A stretch of 17,290 nucleotides of DNA from Bacillota bacterium. Its GTDB lineage: Bacteria; Bacillota; Clostridia; Lachnospirales; Lachnospiraceae. The stretch spans positions 1-17,290 of the forward strand of contig JAFAFU010000028.1 of NCBI GenBank assembly GCA_023423335.1, written 5' to 3'. Position numbers and translations under genes: made by a program. Each line of letters starts with the position of its first letter. The first letter of the stretch is position 1. Positions 7,301-14,365 of this stretch are shown piece by piece. The notes under the pieces are model-generated. The model did not search any database, was not told the origin of the DNA, and worked only from the letters and a program-made list of their open reading frames with translations.

Positions 7301-9790
7301 TTATATGATTTCAGAGTGTTTATCCAGATCCTTGAGTACCTGAGTTAAGAACAGCTCGGATAAGCCGGGGTCAAATTGCGTCCCGGAATTCCTTCGGATT
7401 TCCGCCTTCGCTTCTTCCATGGTCATCGCCTTCCGGTACGGGCGGTCCGAGGTCATCGCATCAAAGGAGTCCGCAATGGATATAATCCGCGATAATAAGG
7501 GGATTTCTTCTCCCTTCCTGCCATAGGGATAGCCTGCTCCATCCCACCGCTCATGATGATTGAGAATATATTCTGCAATCGGGGCCAGCTCCGGTGTTGA
7601 CATGGCGATACGGTAGCCCATCTCCGGATGCTTTTTCATCTCCAGCCATTCTTCCTTAGTCAGATTACCGGGCTTGTTTAAGATGGTATCGCTGATTCCG
7701 ATCTTACCGATATCATGGAGTGTCGATAACAGCTCCAGTTCGTTCAACTGCTCTTTCGTAAGATTAAGCCTTTCTCCGATCGCTCTTGATAATGTAATCA
7801 GCCTCTGCGCATGGGCCTCTGTTTCCTGGCTTTTCTCAAACAGCGAGGTCTTCATCGTTGAAATCAAAGAGCTGTGGAGACTGTGGCTTTGAAGGAGCTT
7901 ATGCCGGTACATGCTTTCCTCCGCCGACTTAATAATATTCATCAGAGGTATCGATTCATCCTTCTTTGTAGCACATCCTACGGAGATGCTGACATGATAA
8001 GCCTCATCCGGGGTATTTTCCCTGTTCTCCTCACATAATTCTCCTATCCGGTTGACAATCCTGTCCGCTTCCTCATAGGTGGTTCTCGGCAGCAGAATAC
8101 TGAATTCATCCCCGCCTGTTCTTGCCAGAATATCATCCGGCCGGCAGCAGCTTTTCATAATCTCCGTAACTTTCCGGATCAACCGGTCGCCCTCATGGTG
8201 TCCAATCGCCGAATTAATCAGTTTCAGGCCGTTAATATCGCCAACAATAACAGAAAGTGGATAATTGTCCTTATCATCGATTTGTATCTTAGCCTCCTCA
8301 TAATATCGTCTGTTATAAAGCCCCGTCAGCACATCGTGGTAGGTAAGATACAAAATCTCTTCCTCCCTCTTTCTTTGCTTTGAGATATCGATAATGAGAC
8401 CTTCAATCGCTATTGCTTCCCCTTTATCATTGAATACAAACTGCCCCTGTTCAAACACCCACTTTACCTTCTTGTCCGCTGTTGTGATCTTGTATTCCTC
8501 TCTGAAAATACCCCTCTTCCGTAAAACCTCAGTCCATTTCTCCCAAAGAATTTCCCGGTATTCCGCGCTGATCAGATCATTAAAGGTCAGATCCCGGCTA
8601 TGTATCAGGCTTTCCGGATGATATCCGGTCAGCTCATAGCAGCCCTCGGAAACAAACTGCATCGTCCAATCCCTGTCATAATTACACCGATAAGCCATTC
8701 CGGGAAGATTTGACAATAGCATGGCCAGGCTTCTCTCGCTTTCACGCAGACTTTTTTCTGTCCGGATTCTCTCTGTAATGTCTTCTGTAATGCAGATATG
8801 GCTTAATATATCTTTATTTTCCAATTGTATCTCAGCCAGAGTTGTATTTGTCCAGATAAAGGACCCCTCCGGTCTGACATACCTCTTCTCAAGACTGTAG
8901 CCTGATATTTCACCCCTTTTAAAGCTTTTAAAATGCTCCATTTCCTTTTCAATATCCTCCGGATGGGTAATTTCCGTCCAATTCAGCTGTTTCAGCTCTT
9001 CCCCCGTTCTTCCGACGATATTTTCAAACATATGATTGGAATCTACAATATCCGTATTTCGATTGCCAAAGGCGATTCCATAGGGTGCCTGTTCAAAGAT
9101 CGCATGAAATATTTCTTCCTGCCGGACCAATTTAGTGTTTGTTCTTTTCAGGGCATAATGCTTAATACAAATCAGATGCGCCATAACAAAGAAGCTGATC
9201 AGAAGCAACAGGGCCAAAAAATTCTCGATCGTCCGATGAATTGCATATCGGTACCAGGTCCCGACCGAATAATCCATACCGAATACGGCAATAATTCTTC
9301 CGGTATCTGTCTCCGTAAGAGGGGTCAGAACAGATATTTTTTTACCCCACCGGCCTTTAAGCGGTCCGGTATATATGGTTTCGCCTTTTTGTAATGCCCG
9401 GAGAAAAGGTTCATCGTTTCCGGCGTATAGGTCTGTTAAAGAGGAATCATATTCGGAGCCAGCAGGAAGGGAATCTGCAAGAATGCAGATCCTGCCCTCC
9501 TTCACGGTATAAAAATAAACATAGAAAAAGCTTGTATTCATGCCGGTCATTCTATTCAGGCTGTCTTTGATCTGTTGATATCCCGGCTGTGTCATATCCT
9601 CCTGAGCCGCTTCCAGTTGGCCAAAGAGCTCCGTCCGGAAACCGTTTTTTGCTGTAACAGCCATTTCACATGCCCAATTCCCTGTCTGCCGGATGCTGTT
9701 TTTCCATACATAATGAAGGTAAAAGCCGCCTAAAATAATCATTATAATACTGCAAATTACCAAATTTGTTTTCTTTCGTTTCAGTCTCAT
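7301..9790 (-). CDS. Membrane PAS-PAS-GGDEF-HD-GYP cyclic di-GMP protein
   Basis: This 829-residue sensor has, in order: TM helix about 9-28; extracytoplasmic sensor region about 30-188 (unassigned, PAS/Cache-like in size); second TM about 189-209; PAS about 225-343; PAS about 352-475; GGDEF about 480-630; HD-GYP about 650-829. The diguanylate cyclase site GGDEF (559-563) is intact, with an inhibitory I-site RPDD (550-553) exactly five residues ahead. The HD-GYP half has His660, HDIGK (691-695), HPEMGY and HHERWDGAGYP (745-755), the full phosphodiesterase signature. The protein could therefore make and degrade c-di-GMP, or one half may regulate the other. The ATG at 9790 is preceded by a weak GGGG. 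No partner gene is adjacent; the trp promoter follows directly. Which activity dominates cannot be read from sequence. Confidence 0.93.
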   Translation of the reverse strand: MRLKRKKTNLVICSIIMIILGGFYLHYVWKNSIRQTGNWACEMAVTAKNGFRTELFGQLEAAQEDMTQPGYQQIKDSLNRMTGMNTSFFYVYFYTVKEGRICILADSLPAGSEYDSSLTDLYAGNDEPFLRALQKGETIYTGPLKGRWGKKISVLTPLTETDTGRIIAVFGMDYSVGTWYRYAIHRTIENFLALLLLISFFVMAHLICIKHYALKRTNTKLVRQEEIFHAIFEQAPYGIAFGNRNTDIVDSNHMFENIVGRTGEELKQLNWTEITHPEDIEKEMEHFKSFKRGEISGYSLEKRYVRPEGSFIWTNTTLAEIQLENKDILSHICITEDITERIRTEKSLRESERSLAMLLSNLPGMAYRCNYDRDWTMQFVSEGCYELTGYHPESLIHSRDLTFNDLISAEYREILWEKWTEVLRKRGIFREEYKITTADKKVKWVFEQGQFVFNDKGEAIAIEGLIIDISKQRKREEEILYLTYHDVLTGLYNRRYYEEAKIQIDDKDNYPLSVIVGDINGLKLINSAIGHHEGDRLIRKVTEIMKSCCRPDDILARTGGDEFSILLPRTTYEEADRIVNRIGELCEENRENTPDEAYHVSISVGCATKKDESIPLMNIIKSAEESMYRHKLLQSHSLHSSLISTMKTSLFEKSQETEAHAQRLITLSRAIGERLNLTKEQLNELELLSTLHDIGKIGISDTILNKPGNLTKEEWLEMKKHPEMGYRIAMSTPELAPIAEYILNHHERWDGAGYPYGRKGEEIPLLSRIISIADSFDAMTSDRPYRKAMTMEEAKAEIRRNSGTQFDPGLSELFLTQVLKDLDKHSEII

Positions 9791-10050
9791 TTATATACCC
9801 CATTACCACAAAAAAATTACCAGATTATCAATAAGCTTCGTTACTTATCCATATATGGGATACAAATTTTCTATGGTTTATAAGAAATGATTCACGTTAA
9901 ATCTATTCCATATTATAATATGAAATGTCAAATTATACAATATTATAATATATTTTGGTATATTTGCAGTCACGGGCATCTCCGGTATTTCATGTTGACA
10001 TTGGTTTTCAAATCAGTTATATTATAGAAAGCATAGCAGGAGGTGATTGC
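9791..10050. other. AT-rich divergent intergenic region with twin palindromes
   Basis: This gap separates the GGDEF/HD-GYP gene (minus) from the MpsC-like gene (plus). It contains the 14-bp palindrome CATATTATAATATG (9909-9922) and the 12-bp palindrome ATATTATAATAT (9940-9951), which share the same core with centres 30 bp apart. A possible minus-strand -10 (9917-9912) lies inside the first palindrome with a poor -35 (TTGTAT, 9940-9935). CCATATATGG (9849-9858) is another short palindrome. I see no c-di-GMP riboswitch consensus or small ORF with a good ribosome site. Confidence 0.5.
9995..10023 (+). promoter_or_regulatory. Putative sigma-A promoter of the MpsC-like gene
   Basis: A perfect TTGACA (9995-10000) is followed after 17 bp by TATATT (10018-10023). 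The start of transcription would be near 10030, a few bases before the AGGAGGTG ribosome site. A short leader is thus implied, and the upstream ATG at 9955 would be excluded from the mRNA. Confidence 0.65.
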
Positions 10051-10416
10051 GTGACCAAGGGGCAATTAGAAGCAAAGCTTTCTGAAGCCGTCTCGAAGTT
10101 TGAATCGGAATATATGGGCAGAGGGCCGAAGTCGATCCGTACCCATATTCTTAATGACCTGATTATTGTCAGACTCTCCGGAATATTAAGTCCTTCGGAG
10201 CAAAAGCTGACTGACAACCCGCAAGGGATTGAATTATTCAAGAAGGTTCGTTCTTCCCTGTTTGAGGGAGGGCGCGGATATCTGGAAACATTAATTACCG
10301 ACATCCTTAATGTAGCCATAGTCAGCACCCATTCTGATATCAGCACAAAGACAGGCGAGAAAATCATCATAATCACAGCCGACCGTAATCTTGAGGATTT
10401 TATTTCAAATAAATAA
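10051..10416 (+). CDS. DUF2294 / MpsC-family small protein
   Basis: This 121-residue soluble protein fits PF10057 (DUF2294, renamed after Staphylococcus MpsC) by GRGPKSIRTHILNDLIIVRL, SGILSPSEQKL near residue 50, and a C-terminal region with THSDISTKTGEKIIII. Staphylococcal MpsA/MpsB take part in inorganic carbon uptake. The role of MpsC is not established, and neither MpsA nor MpsB is visible here. The GTG start at 10051 is chosen because AGGAGGTG (10038-10045) lies 5 nt upstream and family homology begins there. The frame is open 32 codons further up to an ATG at 9955, but that stretch has no ribosome site and includes the promoter. The gene is followed by a terminator hairpin, so it appears monocistronic. 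Confidence 0.8.
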   Translation: MTKGQLEAKLSEAVSKFESEYMGRGPKSIRTHILNDLIIVRLSGILSPSEQKLTDNPQGIELFKKVRSSLFEGGRGYLETLITDILNVAIVSTHSDISTKTGEKIIIITADRNLEDFISNK

Positions 10417-10469
10417 TGCCGGAAGACAACACAAATTAGGAAAGTAAGCTTTACTAAGTTGTACGTAAA

Positions 10470-10509
10470 CCGATATCTTATGTAAAAGCGGAAGATATCG
10501 GATTTTTTT
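10470..10509 (+). terminator. Intrinsic terminator after the MpsC-like gene
   Basis: CCGATATCTT (10470-10479) pairs perfectly with AAGATATCGG (10492-10501). One A and then seven T (10503-10509) follow. It ends only about 30 nt before purE, leaving no room for a purE promoter downstream of it. It could therefore also act as an attenuator if purE transcription starts upstream of the hairpin. Confidence 0.8.
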
Positions 10510-10540
10510 ATATCTATTAATTTAACGTAGGAGGTATGAT

Positions 10541-11044
10541 ATGAGTAAAAAAGTTGCGATTTTAATGGGCAGTGACAGTGACCTTCCCATCGTCAAGGGT
10601 GCCATCAATACATTAAAGGGCTTTGGCATCCCTGTGGAAGTACATGTTTTGAGTGCACACCGTACCCCGCAGCAGGCCAGCGCCTTTGCATTGAACGCCA
10701 AGGCGGGCGGCTTCGGAGTCATCATCTGTGCTGCCGGAAAAGCCGCTCATCTTGCCGGAGTAATTGCGGCACAGACGATTCTCCCGGTAATCGGTATTCC
10801 AATTAAGGCCTCTGTTTTAGATGGTATGGACGCATTATTGGCAACCGTACAGATGCCAAAGGGAATTCCTGTCGCTACCGTAGCCATCGACGGAGCAGAT
10901 AATGCCGGTATTCTGGCCGCTCAAATTCTGGCTCTGCAGGACGATGAGCTTGCTGCAAAGCTTGAAGCAATGAAAGCTGATATGGCGAGGGAAGTGATGG
11001 AGAAGGACGAGAAAATCCAGACTGAGATGTGGTGGAAAATGTAA
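10541..11044 (+). CDS. purE: N5-carboxyaminoimidazole ribonucleotide mutase
   Basis: This 167-residue cytoplasmic enzyme of purine synthesis moves the carboxyl group of N5-CAIR to give CAIR. GSDSDLP (10-16), LSAHRTP (37-43), AAHLAG (68-73) and TVQMPKGIPVATVAI are class I PurE landmarks. In the usual AGGAAHLPG loop it reads AAGKAAHLAG, a variant I believe occurs in other Firmicutes. It lacks the SAHKT and short-loop features of class II enzymes that use AIR plus CO2 directly, so a purK product should be needed elsewhere in the genome. A strong AGGAGG lies 6 nt before the ATG. No other pur gene is in the window, so purE is an orphan here. No terminator separates it from the next gene. Confidence 0.95.
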   Translation: MSKKVAILMGSDSDLPIVKGAINTLKGFGIPVEVHVLSAHRTPQQASAFALNAKAGGFGVIICAAGKAAHLAGVIAAQTILPVIGIPIKASVLDGMDALLATVQMPKGIPVATVAIDGADNAGILAAQILALQDDELAAKLEAMKADMAREVMEKDEKIQTEMWWKM

Positions 11045-11131
11045 CGCTGACATTTGCCGTCATGCATATTTAACTACCGGTTCACAAAAAATATGGATCA
11101 ACATAAGTAATGTAAAGTAAAGGAGCTTGGA

Positions 11132-13009
11132 ATGAAAGAATACTTGCAGAAATTAGTTTTGGCAGAAGAAATAATGGATATTTTAAAGGGAAGCAGTAAA
11201 ATCGTGTTTCCTAAAACCCGGGAGGAGCTGATTAATCTCTCCCTCGGAAACGAAAGCAACACCAGCTATGATGTGGAATATGAAGTGGAAGGAAAAGGCA
11301 GGATTACGGAAGCAAATATAACCCGCTGTAAAAATGGTGCCGTAGTCAATTATATGGAGGACTACATGAGACGCCGCGATCCTGACAGTCTTGTGATCGG
11401 AGATCAGCTGGATACCGATAAGCCACGCTTTAAGGATCTTTATCATAAGGATTTTGAACCGCTTCGGGCGAGAACCTTCTCCTGGCTCAAGGAACAGGAG
11501 CTTATCGTCCTTCCCTTTATGTCCGGCAGCTATGAATACGGATATGATTCCTTATTAATAGCTCCTTTAAACGCAGCGTTCTTTGCCTGCGCACTCGCTG
11601 ATCTGCAAGGCTTCTTAAGTATTGATAAGGTGCCTGACGGCTTCCAGCCCAGGGCGATTGTTTATCTAGCACCTCCCTTCCGTCATACGGATTTTGACAG
11701 TCAACAGGTTGTAGTTCATAACCGGTTGGAACAGCTTCATGAGGTATTCTCCTATAACCTTTATCCGGGACCCAGTGCCAAGAAAGGCATCTACGGCGTT
11801 CTCCTTAATATCGGCGAACGGGAAAACTGGCTGACTGCCCATGCTTCTACAGTTAAAGTAATCACTCCTTATGATAATGAAATTGTTATTATGCACGAGG
11901 GCGCCTCCGGCGGCGGTAAGAGCGAAATGATCGAGCCCGCCCACAAGGCTGCGGACGGAAGACTCGTTCTCGGTGAAAACCTGGTAACCGGTGAGAAATA
12001 TTATCTGGAACTAAACGAATCCTGTGAGCTTCGTCCGGTTACCGACGACATGGCTCTCTGCCACCCCGTGGTACAAAACGACAGCAAGAAGCTGGTTGTA
12101 CAGGATGCGGAAAGCGGATGGTTTTTACGGCTCGATAATATCACCAGCTACGGTTCCTCCCCCCAATATGAGAAGATTTTCACCCAGCCGAAGGAACCGC
12201 TGTTATTCCTTAATATTCAGGGGGTCCCAAAGGCGACCTGCCTGGTATGGGAGCACACCCTGGATTCCGACGGTACGCCCTGCCCGAACCCCAGAGCCAT
12301 CCTCCCGAGACGCCTGGTTCCTGATATCGTATCCGAACCGGTGGAGGTGGATGTACGAAGCTTCGGTGTCAGAACGCCGCCCTGCACGAGAGAAAACCCT
12401 TCCTACGGCATCCTTGGCATGCTTCATATCCTTCCTCCGGCGCTGGCATGGTTATGGAGGCTGGTAGCACCGAGAGGCTATAACAATCCCAGTATCGTCA
12501 GCTCCAAGGGTATGATCAGTGAAGGAGTCGGCTCCTACTGGCCCTTTGCCACCGGTAAGATGGTAAAGCAGGCAAATCTCCTGCTGGAGCAGATCGTACG
12601 CTCCTCCAGCACCCGATATGTATTAATACCGAACCAGCATATCGGTGTATATAAGGTAAGCTTCAATCCCCAATGGGTTGCCAGAGAATATATTGCCAGA
12701 CGCGGCAGCGCCAAGTTCAAGCATGAGCATCTGAAGGAAGCCCGCTGCAGCCTTCTGGGTTATGGTCTTGAATCCCTGAAGGTTGACGGTCAGTATATCC
12801 GCAGAGCCTTCCTTCAGCCGGAACGTCAGCAGGAGGTTGGAACCGACGGCTATGACGCCGGTGCGAAGATACTGGTTGACTTCTTCAAGAGAGAAGCCAT
12901 AAAATTCAATACCCCGGATTTGAATCCCCTGGGAAGACAGATCATTGAATGCCTCCTTAAGGATGCTTCGCTCCAGGATTATATCGATTTAATTCCTATG
13001 AGATATTAA
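11132..13009 (+). CDS. DUF4914-type protein, divergent PEP carboxykinase-like P-loop enzyme
   Basis: This 625-residue protein looks soluble, with no signal peptide or membrane segment. I recognise it as probably DUF4914 (PF16260), which has no assigned function. Read against ATP-dependent PEP carboxykinase from memory, landmarks come in the same order: RRDPDSLVI (81-89) like RSPKDKYIV; GFQPRAIVY (170-178); YPGPSAKKGIYG (211-222) with Lys217/Lys218; TAHAST (235-240) with His237; P-loop GASGGGKS (257-264); TDD (304-306); NPRAILP (386-392); SFGVRTPP (410-417); SEGVGSYWPF (463-472). The Lys218-to-His237 distance, 19 residues, equals Lys213-to-His232 in E. coli PckA. The P-loop-to-DD segment is about 28 residues longer. 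GKSE followed by DD also resembles HPr kinase, which shares this fold. Catalysed reaction unknown. AAAGGAG lies 6 nt before the ATG. The permease follows at once. Confidence 0.8.
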   Translation: MKEYLQKLVLAEEIMDILKGSSKIVFPKTREELINLSLGNESNTSYDVEYEVEGKGRITEANITRCKNGAVVNYMEDYMRRRDPDSLVIGDQLDTDKPRFKDLYHKDFEPLRARTFSWLKEQELIVLPFMSGSYEYGYDSLLIAPLNAAFFACALADLQGFLSIDKVPDGFQPRAIVYLAPPFRHTDFDSQQVVVHNRLEQLHEVFSYNLYPGPSAKKGIYGVLLNIGERENWLTAHASTVKVITPYDNEIVIMHEGASGGGKSEMIEPAHKAADGRLVLGENLVTGEKYYLELNESCELRPVTDDMALCHPVVQNDSKKLVVQDAESGWFLRLDNITSYGSSPQYEKIFTQPKEPLLFLNIQGVPKATCLVWEHTLDSDGTPCPNPRAILPRRLVPDIVSEPVEVDVRSFGVRTPPCTRENPSYGILGMLHILPPALAWLWRLVAPRGYNNPSIVSSKGMISEGVGSYWPFATGKMVKQANLLLEQIVRSSSTRYVLIPNQHIGVYKVSFNPQWVAREYIARRGSAKFKHEHLKEARCSLLGYGLESLKVDGQYIRRAFLQPERQQEVGTDGYDAGAKILVDFFKREAIKFNTPDLNPLGRQIIECLLKDASLQDYIDLIPMRY

Positions 13010-13017
13010 AAGTGCCT

Positions 13018-14247
13018 ATGAAACATAAACGGGAACCCTTCTGGATAAGGCCGATCGATTTTGTACCTGCTTTATCAGGGCTAATCGGCAAAATAGCTCT
13101 TGTTACCTCCTTTGCCGTAGTTTGGGCGCAGCAACTAAATATAACCGCACCGGATTTTGTGTTTGAAAATGTCAGGCTTGAGATTATCATCGGCAGCATG
13201 GTTACGTTAATTGCCGCTCTTTTGCTTCCGGACACTGCGCCCTCCGGGTCCCTGGCACCATTGATCGTGCTGGTCCCGGCGATGGCCGGTTTTGGTGCCC
13301 ACCCTTTCATTTTAAGCATCCTTACCGGTATTTTGGGTATCTTAAGTATCCGGACCGGTATATTCAATAAATTGGTATCCCTGTCCGGACCGGTAAACAA
13401 AGCCGACATTACCCTGACCTTTGGGATATCAGGCATATTTATGTCATTAAAGAACCTGAAGGCTTTTTTTGGTGGTATCAATATTCCTTATTTATTAATG
13501 CTCAGTCTGTTGGGACTTTTGTATATAGGATTGGTCAGCCTGAAAAGAAGCTGGCTTATGATTCCTGTAACAGCCGTCACCGCGCTGCTTTTTCCTCTCC
13601 TGTTCGGTATGGGTCCGGATGTGGCGGCAGATGTTTCCATCCCTGACTTAAATCCGTCCTATTGGTGGAATACCATGTGGGGGATCGGCTTTGGCCTCCG
13701 GCTTTCTACGATAATAAAGACTCTTCCGTTTGCTGTTTTTATCGTGGTTCTCTGGGCAGTAGATACCGTATCAATTCAGGCCATGATTGAGGCGAACAGG
13801 GAAGCCGGCGAAGACAAGGAAGAATTCCGGCTTTCCCGTTCCTTTATCATCACCTCAATCCGCAATATCCTCGGAGGTTTATTCGGGGGTGCACAGACCA
13901 GTGCTTTATGGAGAAGCTATCTGATCCCCTTATTTATGGTCCGAAGACCGATGCGTGCCTCTTCTGTTCTCTTAGGTATCCTGGGAGTCCTGGCAGGCGT
14001 CACGGCTATCCCGGTTAAGGTTCTGTCCTTTCCGCCATTAATCTGGTTTGTTCTGTTATTTGGTATTTTTCTTCCCTTTTTTCTCGTCGGGTTTAAAAAT
14101 ACCATAAAGACAGGCAGCCTGACGTCCGTCGGCCTAGTCCTTTGTCTAACCCTGGCAGGATTATTCATAAGCCCGATTATCACCTGGCTTGGCGCCGTGT
14201 TGTCCGATAAATTTATTCCCGTGAAATGTACGACAACAAAGCCTTAA
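13018..14247 (+). CDS. Multi-pass permease, UraA/SulP-like, uncharacterised
   Basis: This protein of about 409 residues has roughly 11 hydrophobic segments. TAPSGSLAPLIVLVPAMAGFG followed by a glycine-rich helix resembles the first core repeat of NCS2/SulP transporters. Near the middle, DTVSIQAMIEANREAGE, then SIRNILGGLFGGAQTSALWRS and a PMRASSVLLGILGVLAG stretch recall the second core repeat, with the ESL.AI..N-type element and the glycine-rich re-entrant loop. It may belong to the DUF3360 membrane family, but that is recollection only. Substrate is unknown; the wider fold carries nucleobases, sulfate, bicarbonate and other anions. The frame starts at GTG 13012, 2 nt after the DUF4914 stop, or at ATG 13018. 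Neither has a clear ribosome site, so translation is probably coupled to the upstream gene. Confidence 0.72.
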   Translation: MKHKREPFWIRPIDFVPALSGLIGKIALVTSFAVVWAQQLNITAPDFVFENVRLEIIIGSMVTLIAALLLPDTAPSGSLAPLIVLVPAMAGFGAHPFILSILTGILGILSIRTGIFNKLVSLSGPVNKADITLTFGISGIFMSLKNLKAFFGGINIPYLLMLSLLGLLYIGLVSLKRSWLMIPVTAVTALLFPLLFGMGPDVAADVSIPDLNPSYWWNTMWGIGFGLRLSTIIKTLPFAVFIVVLWAVDTVSIQAMIEANREAGEDKEEFRLSRSFIITSIRNILGGLFGGAQTSALWRSYLIPLFMVRRPMRASSVLLGILGVLAGVTAIPVKVLSFPPLIWFVLLFGIFLPFFLVGFKNTIKTGSLTSVGLVLCLTLAGLFISPIITWLGAVLSDKFIPVKCTTTKP

Positions 14248-14274
14248 CCTGTCACTATAATTTATGAGCATGAA

Positions 14275-14315
14275 AAATGCCCTGATCTTACCTAACAGGT
14301 AATTTCAGGGCATTT
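14275..14315. terminator. Bidirectional terminator between convergent genes
   Basis: AAATGCCCTGA (14275-14285) pairs perfectly with TCAGGGCATTT (14305-14315). An inner stem TTACCT/AGGTAA (14288-14293/14297-14302) closes a 3-nt loop. On the minus strand five T follow or overlap the stem end (14277-14273), so it should end the MFS transcript. On the plus strand the tail is T-poor, so permease termination may be weaker. Confidence 0.82.
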
Positions 14316-14365
14316 ATACTATACTGCTTTTTAGGTTGTATGCTGCGGTTCTTAATCAGGTAGCG

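Noticed and set aside
7293..7306. 14-bp palindrome ATATAAATTTATAT followed by T-rich DNA at the end of the GGDEF/HD-GYP gene, as a terminator
   Set aside because: It contains only A and T, spans the stop codon and would form a very weak stem. It is not supported as an intrinsic terminator.
9955..10050. 32-codon N-terminal extension of the MpsC-like protein from ATG 9955
   Set aside because: The promoter TTGACA/TATATT lies inside it, no ribosome site precedes it, and a strong AGGAGGTG marks the GTG at 10051.
9791..10050. Search for a c-di-GMP riboswitch next to the GGDEF/HD-GYP gene
   Set aside because: No GEMM-like conserved core (for example the GGTCACGCACAGGG-type segment) is visible on either strand.
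11045..11131. Separate promoter for the PEPCK-like gene (TTCACA at 11081-11086)
   Set aside because: At 17-19 bp spacing only TAAGTA or AGTAAT is available as -10, both poor. Co-transcription with purE is at least as likely, so no promoter was listed.
12024..12467. 147-codon alternative frame within the PEPCK-like gene
   Set aside because: It is out of frame with a well-supported gene and has an Arg/Ser/Pro-rich composition typical of a shadow frame.
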